From assembly GCF_013141695.1 (NCBI RefSeq), contig NZ_WHNY01000072.1, forward strand, positions 16,959 to 80,958: a DNA stretch of 64,000 nucleotides. Direction: 5' to 3'. This stretch comes from Paenibacillus plantarum. GTDB lineage: Bacteria; Bacillota; Bacilli; Paenibacillales; NBRC-103111. Both the position numbers and the translations under genes were made by a program. Numbering within the stretch: the stretch's first letter is position 1; every line of letters begins with the position of its first letter. A model generated the notes under the pieces. That model was not told the DNA's origin. It made no database searches and was given only the letters and a program-made list of their open reading frames with translations. Below, one piece after another: positions 19,501 through 27,322 of the stretch.

Positions 19501-22500
19501 ATATAACTTGTACGCTGCTAATGCTTGGAGAGCCTGTTCTGTCGCCATACCATTGGATCGCATCTCCGTGGAATGCGAGAAGCTTCCATCCGCCAAACGG
19601 AATTGAAATAGTTTATCAAGTAGATTTACACCATTTTTCGTATACTTCGCATTCGTTGGATCGATTTGATTGGACGTAAGAGCAATAATAGCTTGTGATA
19701 CGCTCTCACTGCTATCCACCCCCCAGGAAAGGTAACCGCCGTTAGACTCTTGATGTTGGGACAGCCAATTTATTGTTTTGGTAATCGTATTCGCACTCAA
19801 CAATGCTTGATTGTCTACGTAAGGTGCAAGTGCTGTTAATACCATCGCCGTAATATCTGGGTCACTCGCTCCACTACTTAAAGCAAAGCCTCCATCTGCA
19901 TGCTGTCTGGAGATGATTTCATTTATGAGTACTTCTCTAGTCCATATAGCGTCTTGTGGTACCGAATAATTCTTGGAGTCAAGTGCTAATAATGCGAACA
20001 CTACGCCGTTAATGCCTTGGTCGGTCATTTTGTTGCTGTTGTACAATTTAGCAATTAAATTGATACCTGAGACATTCGTAGCATCGCCACCCGAAACAGT
20101 AATTCCTAGAATTGTACGCTCTAAATCGGTAACTAACGAGAAATCACCTTGGCTATACGTTACGTTGTTTTGTAATTTATGATAGTACGTTTCTGGAAGC
20201 TTGTGTCCTGTTCTTGCTAAACCAATCGCAGTCCATTCTGAACTTATGCCACTTGCTTTCGATGTAAAATAATTGGAGGCAGCATCAATGGCAGTCTGAA
20301 TTTCAACAGCCGATGGATTGCCACCAGAAGGACCGTCTGTACCACCACCAGGTGTTGTTGGATTCTCTAGTTCGAAATTATCCGTATACCGCAGAACAAT
20401 ATCAGCATTTTTGGTCAAAATATAACTAGCTATACCTACATTTGGATCAACACCATCAACGGAGTACAACCATCCGCTTTTCGGTCCACCATCGAACTCA
20501 CCTAAATCTTTGACTTTCGAAATATAGCTCCCGCCATTACCTTCGTAATGAATCCCGGCCTCAGTTAAAACTTTGAATATGACATAAGCAGCGGTTTTCC
20601 CTGACTCCACTTGAATAGTCGTTTTCGGTAAGGAAACATCTTTCCCTACAGCTACCGCACTATGTCCATTTAATGTAAATGAGACTGAAATGGTTTGTTG
20701 CTCAGGTGGAGAGGTTGTTGTAACCAAACTCTGAAATGCTGAAGTCAGTTTGGATAGGGCACTAGTAGCGTGATATTGAATTGCATAACTATTCGCTGCT
20801 ACTTCTTTGGCAAGCGTCAAACTTTTTTGAAACACTGACCAACTTGCCTCTGTGTAATTTCCCTGTGTAACTTCTTTTAATTCATTAATCTTTGAATTTA
20901 ATGCCGTTTTATCGGCTAGTTTAGTAATATCTTCTTCGTAATCATCTGTGTAGACTAACGTAATGATATCCGAGCTCTTTAACACGTAGTCAGCAATACC
21001 TACATCAGCAAATTGGCCATTGACTAGGTACATCCAACTGCTTTTCGGCCCACCATCTCCAATTGCCAAACCACCGATACTCGTAATGAAATTGCCACTT
21101 GTATTTATAACGTTTAAATGACTCGTTAATTTATTGATCGCATAGGCAGCGGTTTTCCCCTCTTCAACTTGCGTATCCGTCTTGGCTAGGGTAACTGATT
21201 TGCCCGCTACGGCGCTATACCCGCTGATGCTAACGGAAACTGTTAGTTGTTGCGGTGTTTCTGGTGGAGCATTGATTTGTAAACCTTGAACTGCTGCTAA
21301 TAAGTCAGATAAGGCGACATCTACTTGATCTTGTAAGACAGTTGAACTAGCAGAGATCAATTTGGCGGCTGCCAAACTATTTTGCAACGCTTGCCAGCTT
21401 GCGTCCGTATAGTTTCCTTTTTGCATGTTATCAACATTCGTGATGGCCGCATTTAGAAATGATTTATTAACTTCTTCGAGTCCTTTTCGGATGCTCAAAT
21501 AGTATATTTTCGGCGTATTAAGCCCATCTTGCGCAATAACTCTAACGATTTTGGGCGTTGTCTCACTCAATGGGATTTCTTTATCAATTAGCGTACCTGT
21601 CGTACCACTTTTATTATTAATAAATATATTTGAAGCTGTTCCATTAGCCGTTAATTTAATCTTATCTGCGTTAATGAGAATATCGTTATACTCATACACA
21701 CCTGCTGTTACGGTAATTTGCTTCGTTACTGAAGAATCTACGTTTGTCCCTGATAAAACGATGCTTGAAAGATCTGCTGTTTCGCTAACTGATTGATTAG
21801 CTGTGACTCTTTGCAAGGATGTAATTTCAGCACCGATTTCTCCTAATGCACCACCATCCATTTGGACAGCGTTAAACACTCTAACGTAACTTATGCTGTT
21901 CAAGCTGACAGGCTTACCTAAGCTGTCAACTGCCCAACTAATATCTATGGGATCACCTTTGGTTGGTGACGTTAAATAAGGATTTACAGGTACATCATAG
22001 GGTGCATTGCCGTTGGCATGCGTATCCGGATATCCGAACGCGTTTTTCTTTACACTAATTTTCACACCTGTATAAGTTTGAGACAGATTGTTAAAACCTA
22101 TCGGTGCACTGGGATAATTAGCTGGTATCGGATAATAGGAATGCTTATGATAAGTGTTAGTATAAACATTCCCACTAACAGATTTATTATCAGTCCAAGG
22201 TATTTTTACACCATTTGCAGTGGTAAACTCCGGTTCAGGATTCGTATACGTAACTTGGTAATCCCAAATGGTACTATCCTCATAGTGTTCTGACCCTGCA
22301 ATATAATACCAAGGGCCTGGATTGCCTGTCCCATCATCCTGTGCAACAGCGACACCTGCTGGTTCTTCATTGCCAGCAAAAGCATTGCCGAATACTGTAA
22401 AATCAACCCCATATGGGTTCAGCGAACTATTTTGGATAGGATCATCAAATTTAAACACGATGCTTCCACCAAATGCGCCCAAAGAAACACCAGCAGACCC

Positions 22501-22725
22501 AGGCGTATTCGTCCATTTGACGTTTATATCGCCAGTGCCCCCCCAACCCGCTTCATTCGTGAATTGGCCTGGTGCTGGGAGCCATTCTCGGATTGAACTT
22601 GGCCCAGTACTTGAAGCAGCAACGGCTTGATTACTCGGTCCTATTAAAACACCAAGCGAAGAAAATAAAAGCATAACAGACATAATAAGTGCAATAACTC
22701 GTTTTGGTACATAACGATAACTCAT
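16585..22725 (-). CDS. Giant SLH surface protein with alpha-toroid and four DUF4430-type domains
   Basis: The 2046-residue product appears to be a multi-site corrinoid-binding surface protein. Domains in order: signal peptide (1-38); N-terminal secreted domain (about 42-300); cadherin-like beta domain (300-412); FIVAR-like helical domain (415-485); DUF4430 (490-597); second FIVAR-like (597-670); second DUF4430 (675-787); alpha-toroid (805-1091); DUF4430-like (1097-1205); Ig-like (1206-1308); a beta-rich module (1309-1512); fourth DUF4430 (1527-1638); a second copy of the beta-rich module (1645-1858); three SLH modules (1868-2044). DUF4430 copies share GGPKSxWxYxVxG or GSKSGWMYNVNG. The start at 22725 follows AGAGGA; the earlier in-frame TTG lies inside the leader terminator. 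A cobalamin riboswitch precedes it. B12 capture is inferred from fold pairing and control. Confidence 0.85.
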   Translation of the reverse strand: MSYRYVPKRVIALIMSVMLLFSSLGVLIGPSNQAVAASSTGPSSIREWLPAPGQFTNEAGWGGTGDINVKWTNTPGSAGVSLGAFGGSIVFKFDDPIQNSSLNPYGVDFTVFGNAFAGNEEPAGVAVAQDDGTGNPGPWYYIAGSEHYEDSTIWDYQVTYTNPEPEFTTANGVKIPWTDNKSVSGNVYTNTYHKHSYYPIPANYPSAPIGFNNLSQTYTGVKISVKKNAFGYPDTHANGNAPYDVPVNPYLTSPTKGDPIDISWAVDSLGKPVSLNSISYVRVFNAVQMDGGALGEIGAEITSLQRVTANQSVSETADLSSIVLSGTNVDSSVTKQITVTAGVYEYNDILINADKIKLTANGTASNIFINNKSGTTGTLIDKEIPLSETTPKIVRVIAQDGLNTPKIYYLSIRKGLEEVNKSFLNAAITNVDNMQKGNYTDASWQALQNSLAAAKLISASSTVLQDQVDVALSDLLAAVQGLQINAPPETPQQLTVSVSISGYSAVAGKSVTLAKTDTQVEEGKTAAYAINKLTSHLNVINTSGNFITSIGGLAIGDGGPKSSWMYLVNGQFADVGIADYVLKSSDIITLVYTDDYEEDITKLADKTALNSKINELKEVTQGNYTEASWSVFQKSLTLAKEVAANSYAIQYHATSALSKLTSAFQSLVTTTSPPEQQTISVSFTLNGHSAVAVGKDVSLPKTTIQVESGKTAAYVIFKVLTEAGIHYEGNGGSYISKVKDLGEFDGGPKSGWLYSVDGVDPNVGIASYILTKNADIVLRYTDNFELENPTTPGGGTDGPSGGNPSAVEIQTAIDAASNYFTSKASGISSEWTAIGLARTGHKLPETYYHKLQNNVTYSQGDFSLVTDLERTILGITVSGGDATNVSGINLIAKLYNSNKMTDQGINGVVFALLALDSKNYSVPQDAIWTREVLINEIISRQHADGGFALSSGASDPDITAMVLTALAPYVDNQALLSANTITKTINWLSQHQESNGGYLSWGVDSSESVSQAIIALTSNQIDPTNAKYTKNGVNLLDKLFQFRLADGSFSHSTEMRSNGMATEQALQALAAYKLYKEGKGDRLYDFTKALPGLDQVSSSPVSIRVEGPEGRIAQGTVTAATPLQALDSLATAKGIEVKKEVKWGTLDLNIAGIHSSFYGDEDYGSWDFAIHRGNKWLTSYQGTSDQIILKASDEVIFFYNNYATMPIDSISIEPAKGSTVYEDVNFTVRVNKTEMDYSNFGLTPVAAAGVNVAIYTSTGDLVSSQKTDALGATVFGHLPAGNYTVSISDYVANSAPNVVHTTIPLQVQVGLAPTNVPLPTGDNQPTIEIPAGNQDYIIPVTDTDAAKEVTIQIPDDSQSKVYVSLPTGSSLPQIKAVKGNVTMVIPQGAQVTSGDTQAVELVTSKNANDAGVNHNVSSLVTSGKKLDSVDQVITIGGGSIGITFDQFVTVSFAGMKGKEAAYIQNGVPSVIQKFASDTAGAASGKNEYAYDSGNDLIVKTKHFTDFVAYTSSAIAVTPNPGGGYTPPVTKHVKLSVDKLTISKGYVIPEVSVELQTGDTAWSVLKRVLDTRGTVYKFKWTEEYGSVYVQSIDGDGEFDHGSKSGWMYNVNGTYPGIGASNTVLKDGDSVQWRYTTNLGKDLENEVIKKPTIVTPVINSGDKKPVIDVPATIEQDYILNITKELQDKELITINIPNVTPKIILNLDDVKDGIPAITAIKDDISLTIDKGTVLNSGDSNVGILTALNAVDKDLQELVNKGLSSANKKLVKLHQAFAMGNTSKSVLFDRPVTLVLKGAKGQQVGFIEGNAFTPIEIYGTEAEGIEATKGKEKITYAFVQDNNLIIKTNHFTSFVSYTSSEGTAVAFDLNKLYNDVKSISNWALDAIREATQKALVEGSNGQFSPQATVTRAEFTKMLVGVLGLDVQTVKVINFKDVAQDDWFYTYVNAAYKAGLITGTSADQFSPNEKLTREQMAVIMVNALKLPTAGNALAIDDLEQVSDWAKASVQSVIAQGLISGWDNRFHPIDEVTREMATVVAMRAYHSINDPK

Positions 22726-22768
22726 TTTCCCATTCCTCTTTCCCTTATTAAATTGCATAAAGGGGTAC

Positions 22769-22799
22769 AAAAAAAGCCACCCTCAACTACTAGGGTGAC
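22769..22799 (-). terminator. Expression-platform terminator before the giant SLH gene
   Basis: On the minus strand CACCCT pairs with AGGGTG and is followed by GC and seven Ts, just before the ribosome site of the giant gene. It is the likely off-switch of the upstream cobalamin riboswitch. Confidence 0.82.
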
Positions 22800-22914
22800 T
22801 TCAACTTTAATCAGGAAATACATACTTCACACAAAACAAATAAGCTTTATGTGAGCAGCATACTCTTAGTACCTAATCCCCACCCCCAAGGAAGTAGATA
22901 CATCCAATAAATAA

Positions 22915-23080
22915 AGGCAGGTCTCCTGGCTTATGCGTCATCGCTTCTCTTCGCCTTCCCAATCTCGTAAACAAGACAGTGGCATATGAAAGAGTTACTC
23001 TGCAAGTACAGTGGTGGGACCGCGTCGGCTTCTACCGAACTTCCCTTTTAAGCAAGCATCTGTATAGTATGCTTACACCC
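22915..23080 (-). ncRNA. Cobalamin (B12) riboswitch
   Basis: Read on the minus strand the aptamer shows AAAAGGGAAG, GACGCGGTCCCACCACTGTA, the second GCCACTG, TTGGGAAGG and the closing AAGCCAGGAGACCTGCC. It has the same order of parts as the plus-strand riboswitch at 10270. It lies about 120 nt upstream of the terminator that precedes the 2046-residue SLH protein. Confidence 0.95.
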
Positions 23081-23115
23081 TTATTTAGAACATATGAAAT
23101 TATTAAAGCATGCTT

Positions 23116-23144
23116 ATGTTAACTCCTTTTGATAGTTTTGTCTA
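23116..23144 (-). promoter_or_regulatory. Promoter of the minus-strand B12 unit
   Basis: TAGACA (minus strand, 23144-23139) and TAACAT (23121-23116) are 17 bp apart, just upstream of the riboswitch. The -35 box and spacing match the promoter at 10218; the -10 box is weaker. Confidence 0.5.
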
Positions 23145-23154
23145 CATAAAACAA

Positions 23155-23192
23155 AAGGCAACCCCACCAAGCCCTATAGGCCCGGTGGGATT
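23155..23192 (-). terminator. Probable intrinsic terminator of the Met/Pro-rich gene
   Basis: On the minus strand AATCCCACC pairs with GGTGGGGTT across a GC-rich middle, followed by GCCTTTTGTTTT. It ends the small gene at 23223. Confidence 0.65.
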
Positions 23193-23222
23193 ACCTCTCT
23201 TTTTACCCGAGCAATCCGTCAA

Positions 23223-23513
23223 TTAATATCTACAAATGCTACGCGTAATAATTACTAACAAAATGAAAAGTACTAGGATACTTGCGGCCGAATTGTTTTT
23301 CGGAGGACAAGCAACTGCTTGCGTGTGAACCGGTTTCGGGAACACAAATTCAGTTTGTTGGTAGGACGCGTGCAAGTGGATATTATTGTGCATCGGTTGT
23401 TGCATAATTGGCGCTGGCGCTGGAAGCGGTGTAGGCATAGGCATTGGCATCGGGGTTGGCATTGGCATTGGCATTGGTTGCATTGGGTAATTCGGAACTT
23501 TAACATATTCCAT
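23223..23513 (-). CDS. Small Met/Pro-rich protein with C-terminal membrane segment
   Basis: The 96-residue product starts MEYVKVPNYP, then runs as MP-type dipeptide repeats to about residue 35. A His-containing middle follows, and the end is a hydrophobic segment (ASILVLFILLVIIT, about 76-90). The tail resembles the short hydrophobic tails of YjcZ-type spore proteins, but the length and N-terminus do not match, so no name is given. GGAGGTG lies 7 nt before the ATG, and a terminator follows. A 90-codon frame overlapping it is a product of the repetitive DNA. Confidence 0.65.
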   Translation of the reverse strand: MEYVKVPNYPMQPMPMPMPTPMPMPMPTPLPAPAPIMQQPMHNNIHLHASYQQTEFVFPKPVHTQAVACPPKNNSAASILVLFILLVIITRSICRY

Positions 23514-23763
23514 GGAAGAGCACCTCCTTCATATTTTCCCAAAAGGGACTTACACAGGCTTACTGTTTAACTCAAAGGTTATTGTTGAAGTTGGGTGAAT
23601 AGCTTACAACATCAGTCTATGGGGAAGCACCTACGTTGCACACGGTAAATACCCAGTTTATAAATAAATTGGGTGGGTGTCATGGGCGAACGAGCATATG
23701 AGCGGAAAAACATACTAATCAAGCATTTATCCACTGCTGCCAATTACTTATTCATGCGTCCCT

Positions 23764-23990
23764 TAACTTTAACGATGTTTTTCATCACTACAACACGATT
23801 AATCACCTTTCTCCCCCATTTCCGTAACTTTAACGATGTTTTTCATCACTACAGCACGATTAATCACCTTTCTCCCCCATTTCCGTAACTTTAACGATGT
23901 TTTTCATCACTACAGCGCGATTAATCGCTTTTCTCCCACATTTCCGCAACTTTAACGATGTTTTTCATCACTACAATACGATTAACACTT
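23764..23990. repeat. 61-bp tandem repeat, about 3.7 copies
   Basis: Units start at 23764, 23825, 23886 and 23947, exactly 61 bp apart, and the last is partial. Each holds AACTTTAACGATGTTTTTCATCACTA, in which GATG and CATC can pair, then a CGATTAA and a T/C-rich part. Copies differ at only a few bases. The unit is not a multiple of three, and no ribosome site supports coding. The gap 23514-24039 holds only this repeat and an imperfect ACCCA/TGGGT inverted repeat near 23652. Confidence 0.9.
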
Positions 23991-24039
23991 ATGCCCTTCC
24001 GATTTCATGCCTCTGGTGGTGCTCGTTCCGACTCCATAC

Positions 24040-24076
24040 AAAAAAGGACCGCCCCCTCATCAGAGGGAGCAGTCCT
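24040..24076 (-). terminator. Intrinsic terminator of the MBL hydrolase gene
   Basis: On the minus strand AGGACTGCTCCCTC pairs with GAGGGGGCGGTCCT (two mismatches allowed), followed by six Ts. Confidence 0.88.
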
Positions 24077-24083
24077 AATCGCC

Positions 24084-24707
24084 TTACACGTATGGATTAT
24101 TCTCACGTTCGAAGCCAATCGTCGTCTTGGCGCCATGCCCCGAATAGACGATGACGTCGTCATCCAGCAGGAACAACTTATCCTGGATGGAATCCAGCAG
24201 GGTATTGTTGTCTCCACCAAGCAGGTCGGTACGACCGACCGATAGTTTAAACAACACATCACCACTGAACAGGTGTTTCTCATACAAGAAGCTCACGCTT
24301 CCCGGCGAGTGGCCTGGGGTGTGGAACACCTTGAGCTTAATGCCCAGGAACTCCAGCACTTGCCCCTCATCCAGCGCGAACTCTGCCGGGTCCGTCTCAA
24401 CTAAAGTCCCAAGTTCAGGCCAGCGCGCGGAGCCGTTCTTCTTCGGATTCGTCAGCCAATCGGCTTCCAGGTCGTGAATATACACCGGACAGCCTTTGAG
24501 CTTACGAATCTCGTCGACGCCGCCGATGTGATCGAAATGCGCATGCGTCAGTAGAATCGCCACGATATCCATGTCGGCAATTTTCTTAATCAGCGACTTC
24601 GGATTCATACCGGGATCGATAATAATACCTTGATTCGTCTCTGGATTCGAGAGTAAGTACGCGTTCGTCTGAACCGGACCCAGGACGAAGGATTGAATGT
24701 TGATCAT
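24084..24707 (-). CDS. Metallo-beta-lactamase-fold hydrolase (YqgX/glyoxalase II-like)
   Basis: The 207-residue protein has the metal motif THAHFDHIGG with H55, H57, D59 and H60. Further ligands are HTPGHSPGS, the FSGDVLF aspartate and the final SGHG histidine. This is the layout of the short glyoxalase-II-like group, to which Bacillus YqgX belongs. It probably hydrolyses a thioester in the cytoplasm; the substrate is not known from sequence. It lies 20 bp after the thioredoxin-fold gene on the same strand, and both could be cotranscribed. Confidence 0.9.
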   Translation of the reverse strand: MINIQSFVLGPVQTNAYLLSNPETNQGIIIDPGMNPKSLIKKIADMDIVAILLTHAHFDHIGGVDEIRKLKGCPVYIHDLEADWLTNPKKNGSARWPELGTLVETDPAEFALDEGQVLEFLGIKLKVFHTPGHSPGSVSFLYEKHLFSGDVLFKLSVGRTDLLGGDNNTLLDSIQDKLFLLDDDVIVYSGHGAKTTIGFERENNPYV

Positions 24708-24727
24708 CGTGATGCCACCCTCACCTT

Positions 24728-25294
24728 TTAGAACGACTCGATCAATGAACGAAGTTCCTTCACAATAACAGCATGATATCCGTTACCTTCGCCATATTGA
24801 CGGCCCATTTCGGCTCTGGCTACTTGAATTTTTTCGTTATAATCTGCCGCATCGCGATCTGGATTTTCTTTCTTGAATTGCGTCATAACCGCTTGCACGT
24901 TCTTCGGACGAGGTCCCCAGTGCCCAAGCGAGAAGCCGCCTGTATCCGTAAATACGACGATTGGAATCCCACGTCCGCCGCCTGTTAAGAACTGATCAAT
25001 CACATCATAATTTTGCTCAATAATGAGAACCTCAGTTGGAACGCCGCTATCTTCCAAAGCCTTGAAAACAACAGGCACGTTGCGAACAACGTCACCACAC
25101 CAGTCAGCAGCAATAATCAAGCAGCGAAGATCATCGCGATTGTTAAGGGATTCGAAATATTCCTTATCCTCTTCATTGTCCCAAGCAAAGCCATCATAAT
25201 ACGCTAAAAATTGCTCTTTATTTTTTTCCATACTTTCGATAAATTGTTTCGGCTTCAAGCCTGTACCTAGTTTACTAGCAAGATTTGCACCCAT
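24728..25294 (-). CDS. Thioredoxin-fold protein with single active-site cysteine
   Basis: The 188-residue product has a thioredoxin core with AADWCGDVV at the active-site place (Cys66) and the cis-proline segment GRGIPIVVF. Thioredoxins normally have CxxC; here the second cysteine is valine. The first line of the fold is extended by a helical N-terminus. It resembles the Thioredoxin_9 type of Firmicutes. With one cysteine it may act in monothiol exchange or thiol binding rather than dithiol reduction. The ATG at 25294 fits GGGAGG about 9 nt upstream; an ATG three codons earlier touches the ribosome site. Confidence 0.8.
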   Translation of the reverse strand: MGANLASKLGTGLKPKQFIESMEKNKEQFLAYYDGFAWDNEEDKEYFESLNNRDDLRCLIIAADWCGDVVRNVPVVFKALEDSGVPTEVLIIEQNYDVIDQFLTGGGRGIPIVVFTDTGGFSLGHWGPRPKNVQAVMTQFKKENPDRDAADYNEKIQVARAEMGRQYGEGNGYHAVIVKELRSLIESF

Positions 25295-25370
25295 CGTTGT
25301 CATCCTCCCAGGATCATCCTATTTCTCTTTCATTGTATCAAAAGCAGGCGAAACCGCCAAATCAACCTTA

Positions 25371-25970
25371 CTAGATTTTCTTTTTTCTTTTGAGATAAAA
25401 TTGATAGCCCGCATACAAGAGCGTTAGCACGATCGCAGCGATAATCAATGGTTTAATATAAGGCCCTGCGTACTCGCCAATCGTCTCCCAGTTGTCCTTC
25501 AATTTCATACCCAAATAAATATACAGAAACGAGTAAGGAACTAAAGCTAACGCCGTGTAAAGGGAGAATTTCCCCAAAGGCATCTTCGCCATACCGCCTG
25601 GCAATGAGATCGCATGACGCACAATCGGAATAAATCTCGCTGTAAAAATCATCCCCGTACCATACCGATTAAACCAGCTCTCCGCTACATCGATATGATG
25701 CTTGCTGATCAGCAGGTATTTGCCATATCTCTCCAGAAAAGGCCTGCCACCATAACGCCCGATCCAATATAGCACGATTTGAGCCAAAGTTCCCCCGACG
25801 ACTGCGCAAAGCATGGCACCTACGAAGTTAATTTGACCTTTGGATACGAGATATCCTGCGTAGGCTAAAAGCAATTCGTTTGGAATGACCTCAAGCATAA
25901 GTCCAAGGAAAATCCCCCAGTACCCCAAGCCTTCCAAATATACCAAAACACTTTGAATCAAATCATGCAT
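25371..25970 (-). CDS. DedA-family membrane protein
   Basis: The 199-residue protein has the DedA/VTT layout. It has hydrophobic helices, the re-entrant E-x-(I/V)-P motif (EVIPNELLL, near residue 27), FTARFIPIVRHAISLPGG near 110 with the conserved arginines, and a short basic tail. DedA proteins act in the inner membrane as lipid scramblases or flippases, for example for undecaprenyl phosphate or phosphatidylethanolamine. Which lipid is moved here cannot be said. Confidence 0.9.
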   Translation of the reverse strand: MHDLIQSVLVYLEGLGYWGIFLGLMLEVIPNELLLAYAGYLVSKGQINFVGAMLCAVVGGTLAQIVLYWIGRYGGRPFLERYGKYLLISKHHIDVAESWFNRYGTGMIFTARFIPIVRHAISLPGGMAKMPLGKFSLYTALALVPYSFLYIYLGMKLKDNWETIGEYAGPYIKPLIIAAIVLTLLYAGYQFYLKRKKKI

Positions 25971-26016
25971 GCGTAACCCTCTCTTCGTTTCACTTTCCCT
26001 TACATTCGCTACTTAC

Positions 26017-26206
26017 TTAGCTGGAAAAAGTACATCTAATTGGGCCCATAGGATCAAAAGAAAGAGAATAGCTGGATTTTATCCATCTAAATTCGCCTAT
26101 TCCACTCGAAATTACCTATAATCCACAAAATAGCTGGATATTTTCCATGTATTCTAATTCTGCCGTTGAAATCCTCATATTTAGCTGTAGTTTTTCCTGT
26201 TAAATG
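26017..26206. repeat. Four-dyad intergenic element, TGGAAAAT family, complete
   Basis: Anchors of the four units lie at 26022, 26073, 26135 and 26186, giving spacings of 51, 62 and 51 bp. Units read TAGCTGGAAAAAGTACATCT, ATAGCTGGATTTTATCCATC, TAGCTGGATATTTTCCATG, and an inverted one (TTAGCTGTAGTTTTTCCTG). It occupies the 315-bp gap between the LysR and DedA genes. Confidence 0.75.
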
Positions 26207-26285
26207 CCTAATACTTCCCCTATGAGGTCTAACTTGTACGTGTTGCCTTTTCTAATCCCATCCACATTCTATCATAGACAGGCCG

Positions 26286-27200
26286 CTATCCTCTACTTGT
26301 ATGCAACTCATCGTTAAAATACGCCAATATGTGCGATTTACAAGCTTCCACAGGTGCGCTGAGCTCTTTGCCGGCACGGTGAATCAGCCCATGTTCCAAC
26401 GGAATCGCTGTCTCCGACTCAACGCGAAGCAACTGACCCGCTTCAAGCTCTTTCTGAACGGAAGTGACAGGCAGCAAGGAGAGGCCCATGCCGCACATCA
26501 TCGTCTGTTTGAGCATTTCCGTACTATCGAAGGCCATTTCGGTAAAAGTAGCAAGCCCTTTGTCCGTCATCAGTACCTGAGAGGCCAATGATTGATAAAT
26601 GCAGCGGCTGCCAAAGCCGATGACCTGTGTCTGTGCCAACGCTTCCCAGCCCTCCAGCTCGATGCGCTTCACTAGCGCAGGAGCCCCCACCCACACCAAT
26701 TCATCCACGAGCAGCGGGATAAAAGTGAGATTTCGCAGCTTGGGATCACGCGGCACGATGCCTAAGTCCACACGGTACGCCGATACCTCCTGAACAATGT
26801 CGCGTTGAAAGCCCGTTTCCAGCTGCAGCTGTATGAGTGGAAAGCGCTCGAACAACGTCGGCAGCATCATTGGTAGATGCGGCACGCAGAACGATTCCAA
26901 GGCGCGCAGGCGCACCACGCCTTTGGGCTCCTGCAAGCCCGTTAGTTTCTCCTGCAAGGATTCTCCCAACTGCAAGAATCGATAGGCAAAAGGCGCCACC
27001 TCTCGGCCCGCCACTGTCAACTCAACCCCGCGCGGCAACCGTGTAAAAAGCGCCTGTCCTAAGGTCTGCTCCAACTGAAGAATGTGCATCGTCACCGTGG
27101 ATTGAACGTAACCGAGCTTCTGAGCGGCTTTACTGAAGCTCTTCTCCTCCATGACCGTAACGAAGGTTTTCATACTTCGTCCATCCAGTTGTTCCAGCAT
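26286..27200 (-). CDS. LysR-family transcriptional regulator
   Basis: The 304-residue protein starts MLEQLDGRSMKTFVTVMEE and carries a LysR helix-turn-helix (FSKAAQKLGYVQSTVTMHILQLE). A periplasmic-binding-like effector domain follows (VDLGIVPRDP, MMCGMGLSLLPV). The ATG at 27200 is favoured because GGTGGT lies 8-10 nt before it; another ATG is six codons upstream. It is divergent from the HPP gene 123-144 bp away (depending on the HPP start), so that gene is the most likely target. The inducer is unknown. Confidence 0.88.
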   Translation of the reverse strand: MLEQLDGRSMKTFVTVMEEKSFSKAAQKLGYVQSTVTMHILQLEQTLGQALFTRLPRGVELTVAGREVAPFAYRFLQLGESLQEKLTGLQEPKGVVRLRALESFCVPHLPMMLPTLFERFPLIQLQLETGFQRDIVQEVSAYRVDLGIVPRDPKLRNLTFIPLLVDELVWVGAPALVKRIELEGWEALAQTQVIGFGSRCIYQSLASQVLMTDKGLATFTEMAFDSTEMLKQTMMCGMGLSLLPVTSVQKELEAGQLLRVESETAIPLEHGLIHRAGKELSAPVEACKSHILAYFNDELHTSRG

Positions 27201-27322
27201 AACCAACACACCACCCATCGGATTATCAAATATCAGATATCATAATCATTCGTTATTCAAATACATAAACTCATGATACCATATGAAAATGAGAAATCCA
27301 TGAAAGAAATGGGAAAACAACA

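Noticed and set aside
22726..22770. Longer N-terminus for the giant SLH protein from TTG 22770
   Set aside because: It would start inside the T tract of the leader terminator and lacks a ribosome site; the ATG at 22725 has one and begins a normal signal peptide.
23273..23542. 89-codon frame overlapping the Met/Pro-rich gene
   Set aside because: It is the same repeat read in another frame (Gln/Cys-rich) and lacks a proper ribosome site.
23764..23990. Possible CRISPR array
   Set aside because: The 61-bp units are repeated over their whole length with no unique spacers, and no cas gene is near.
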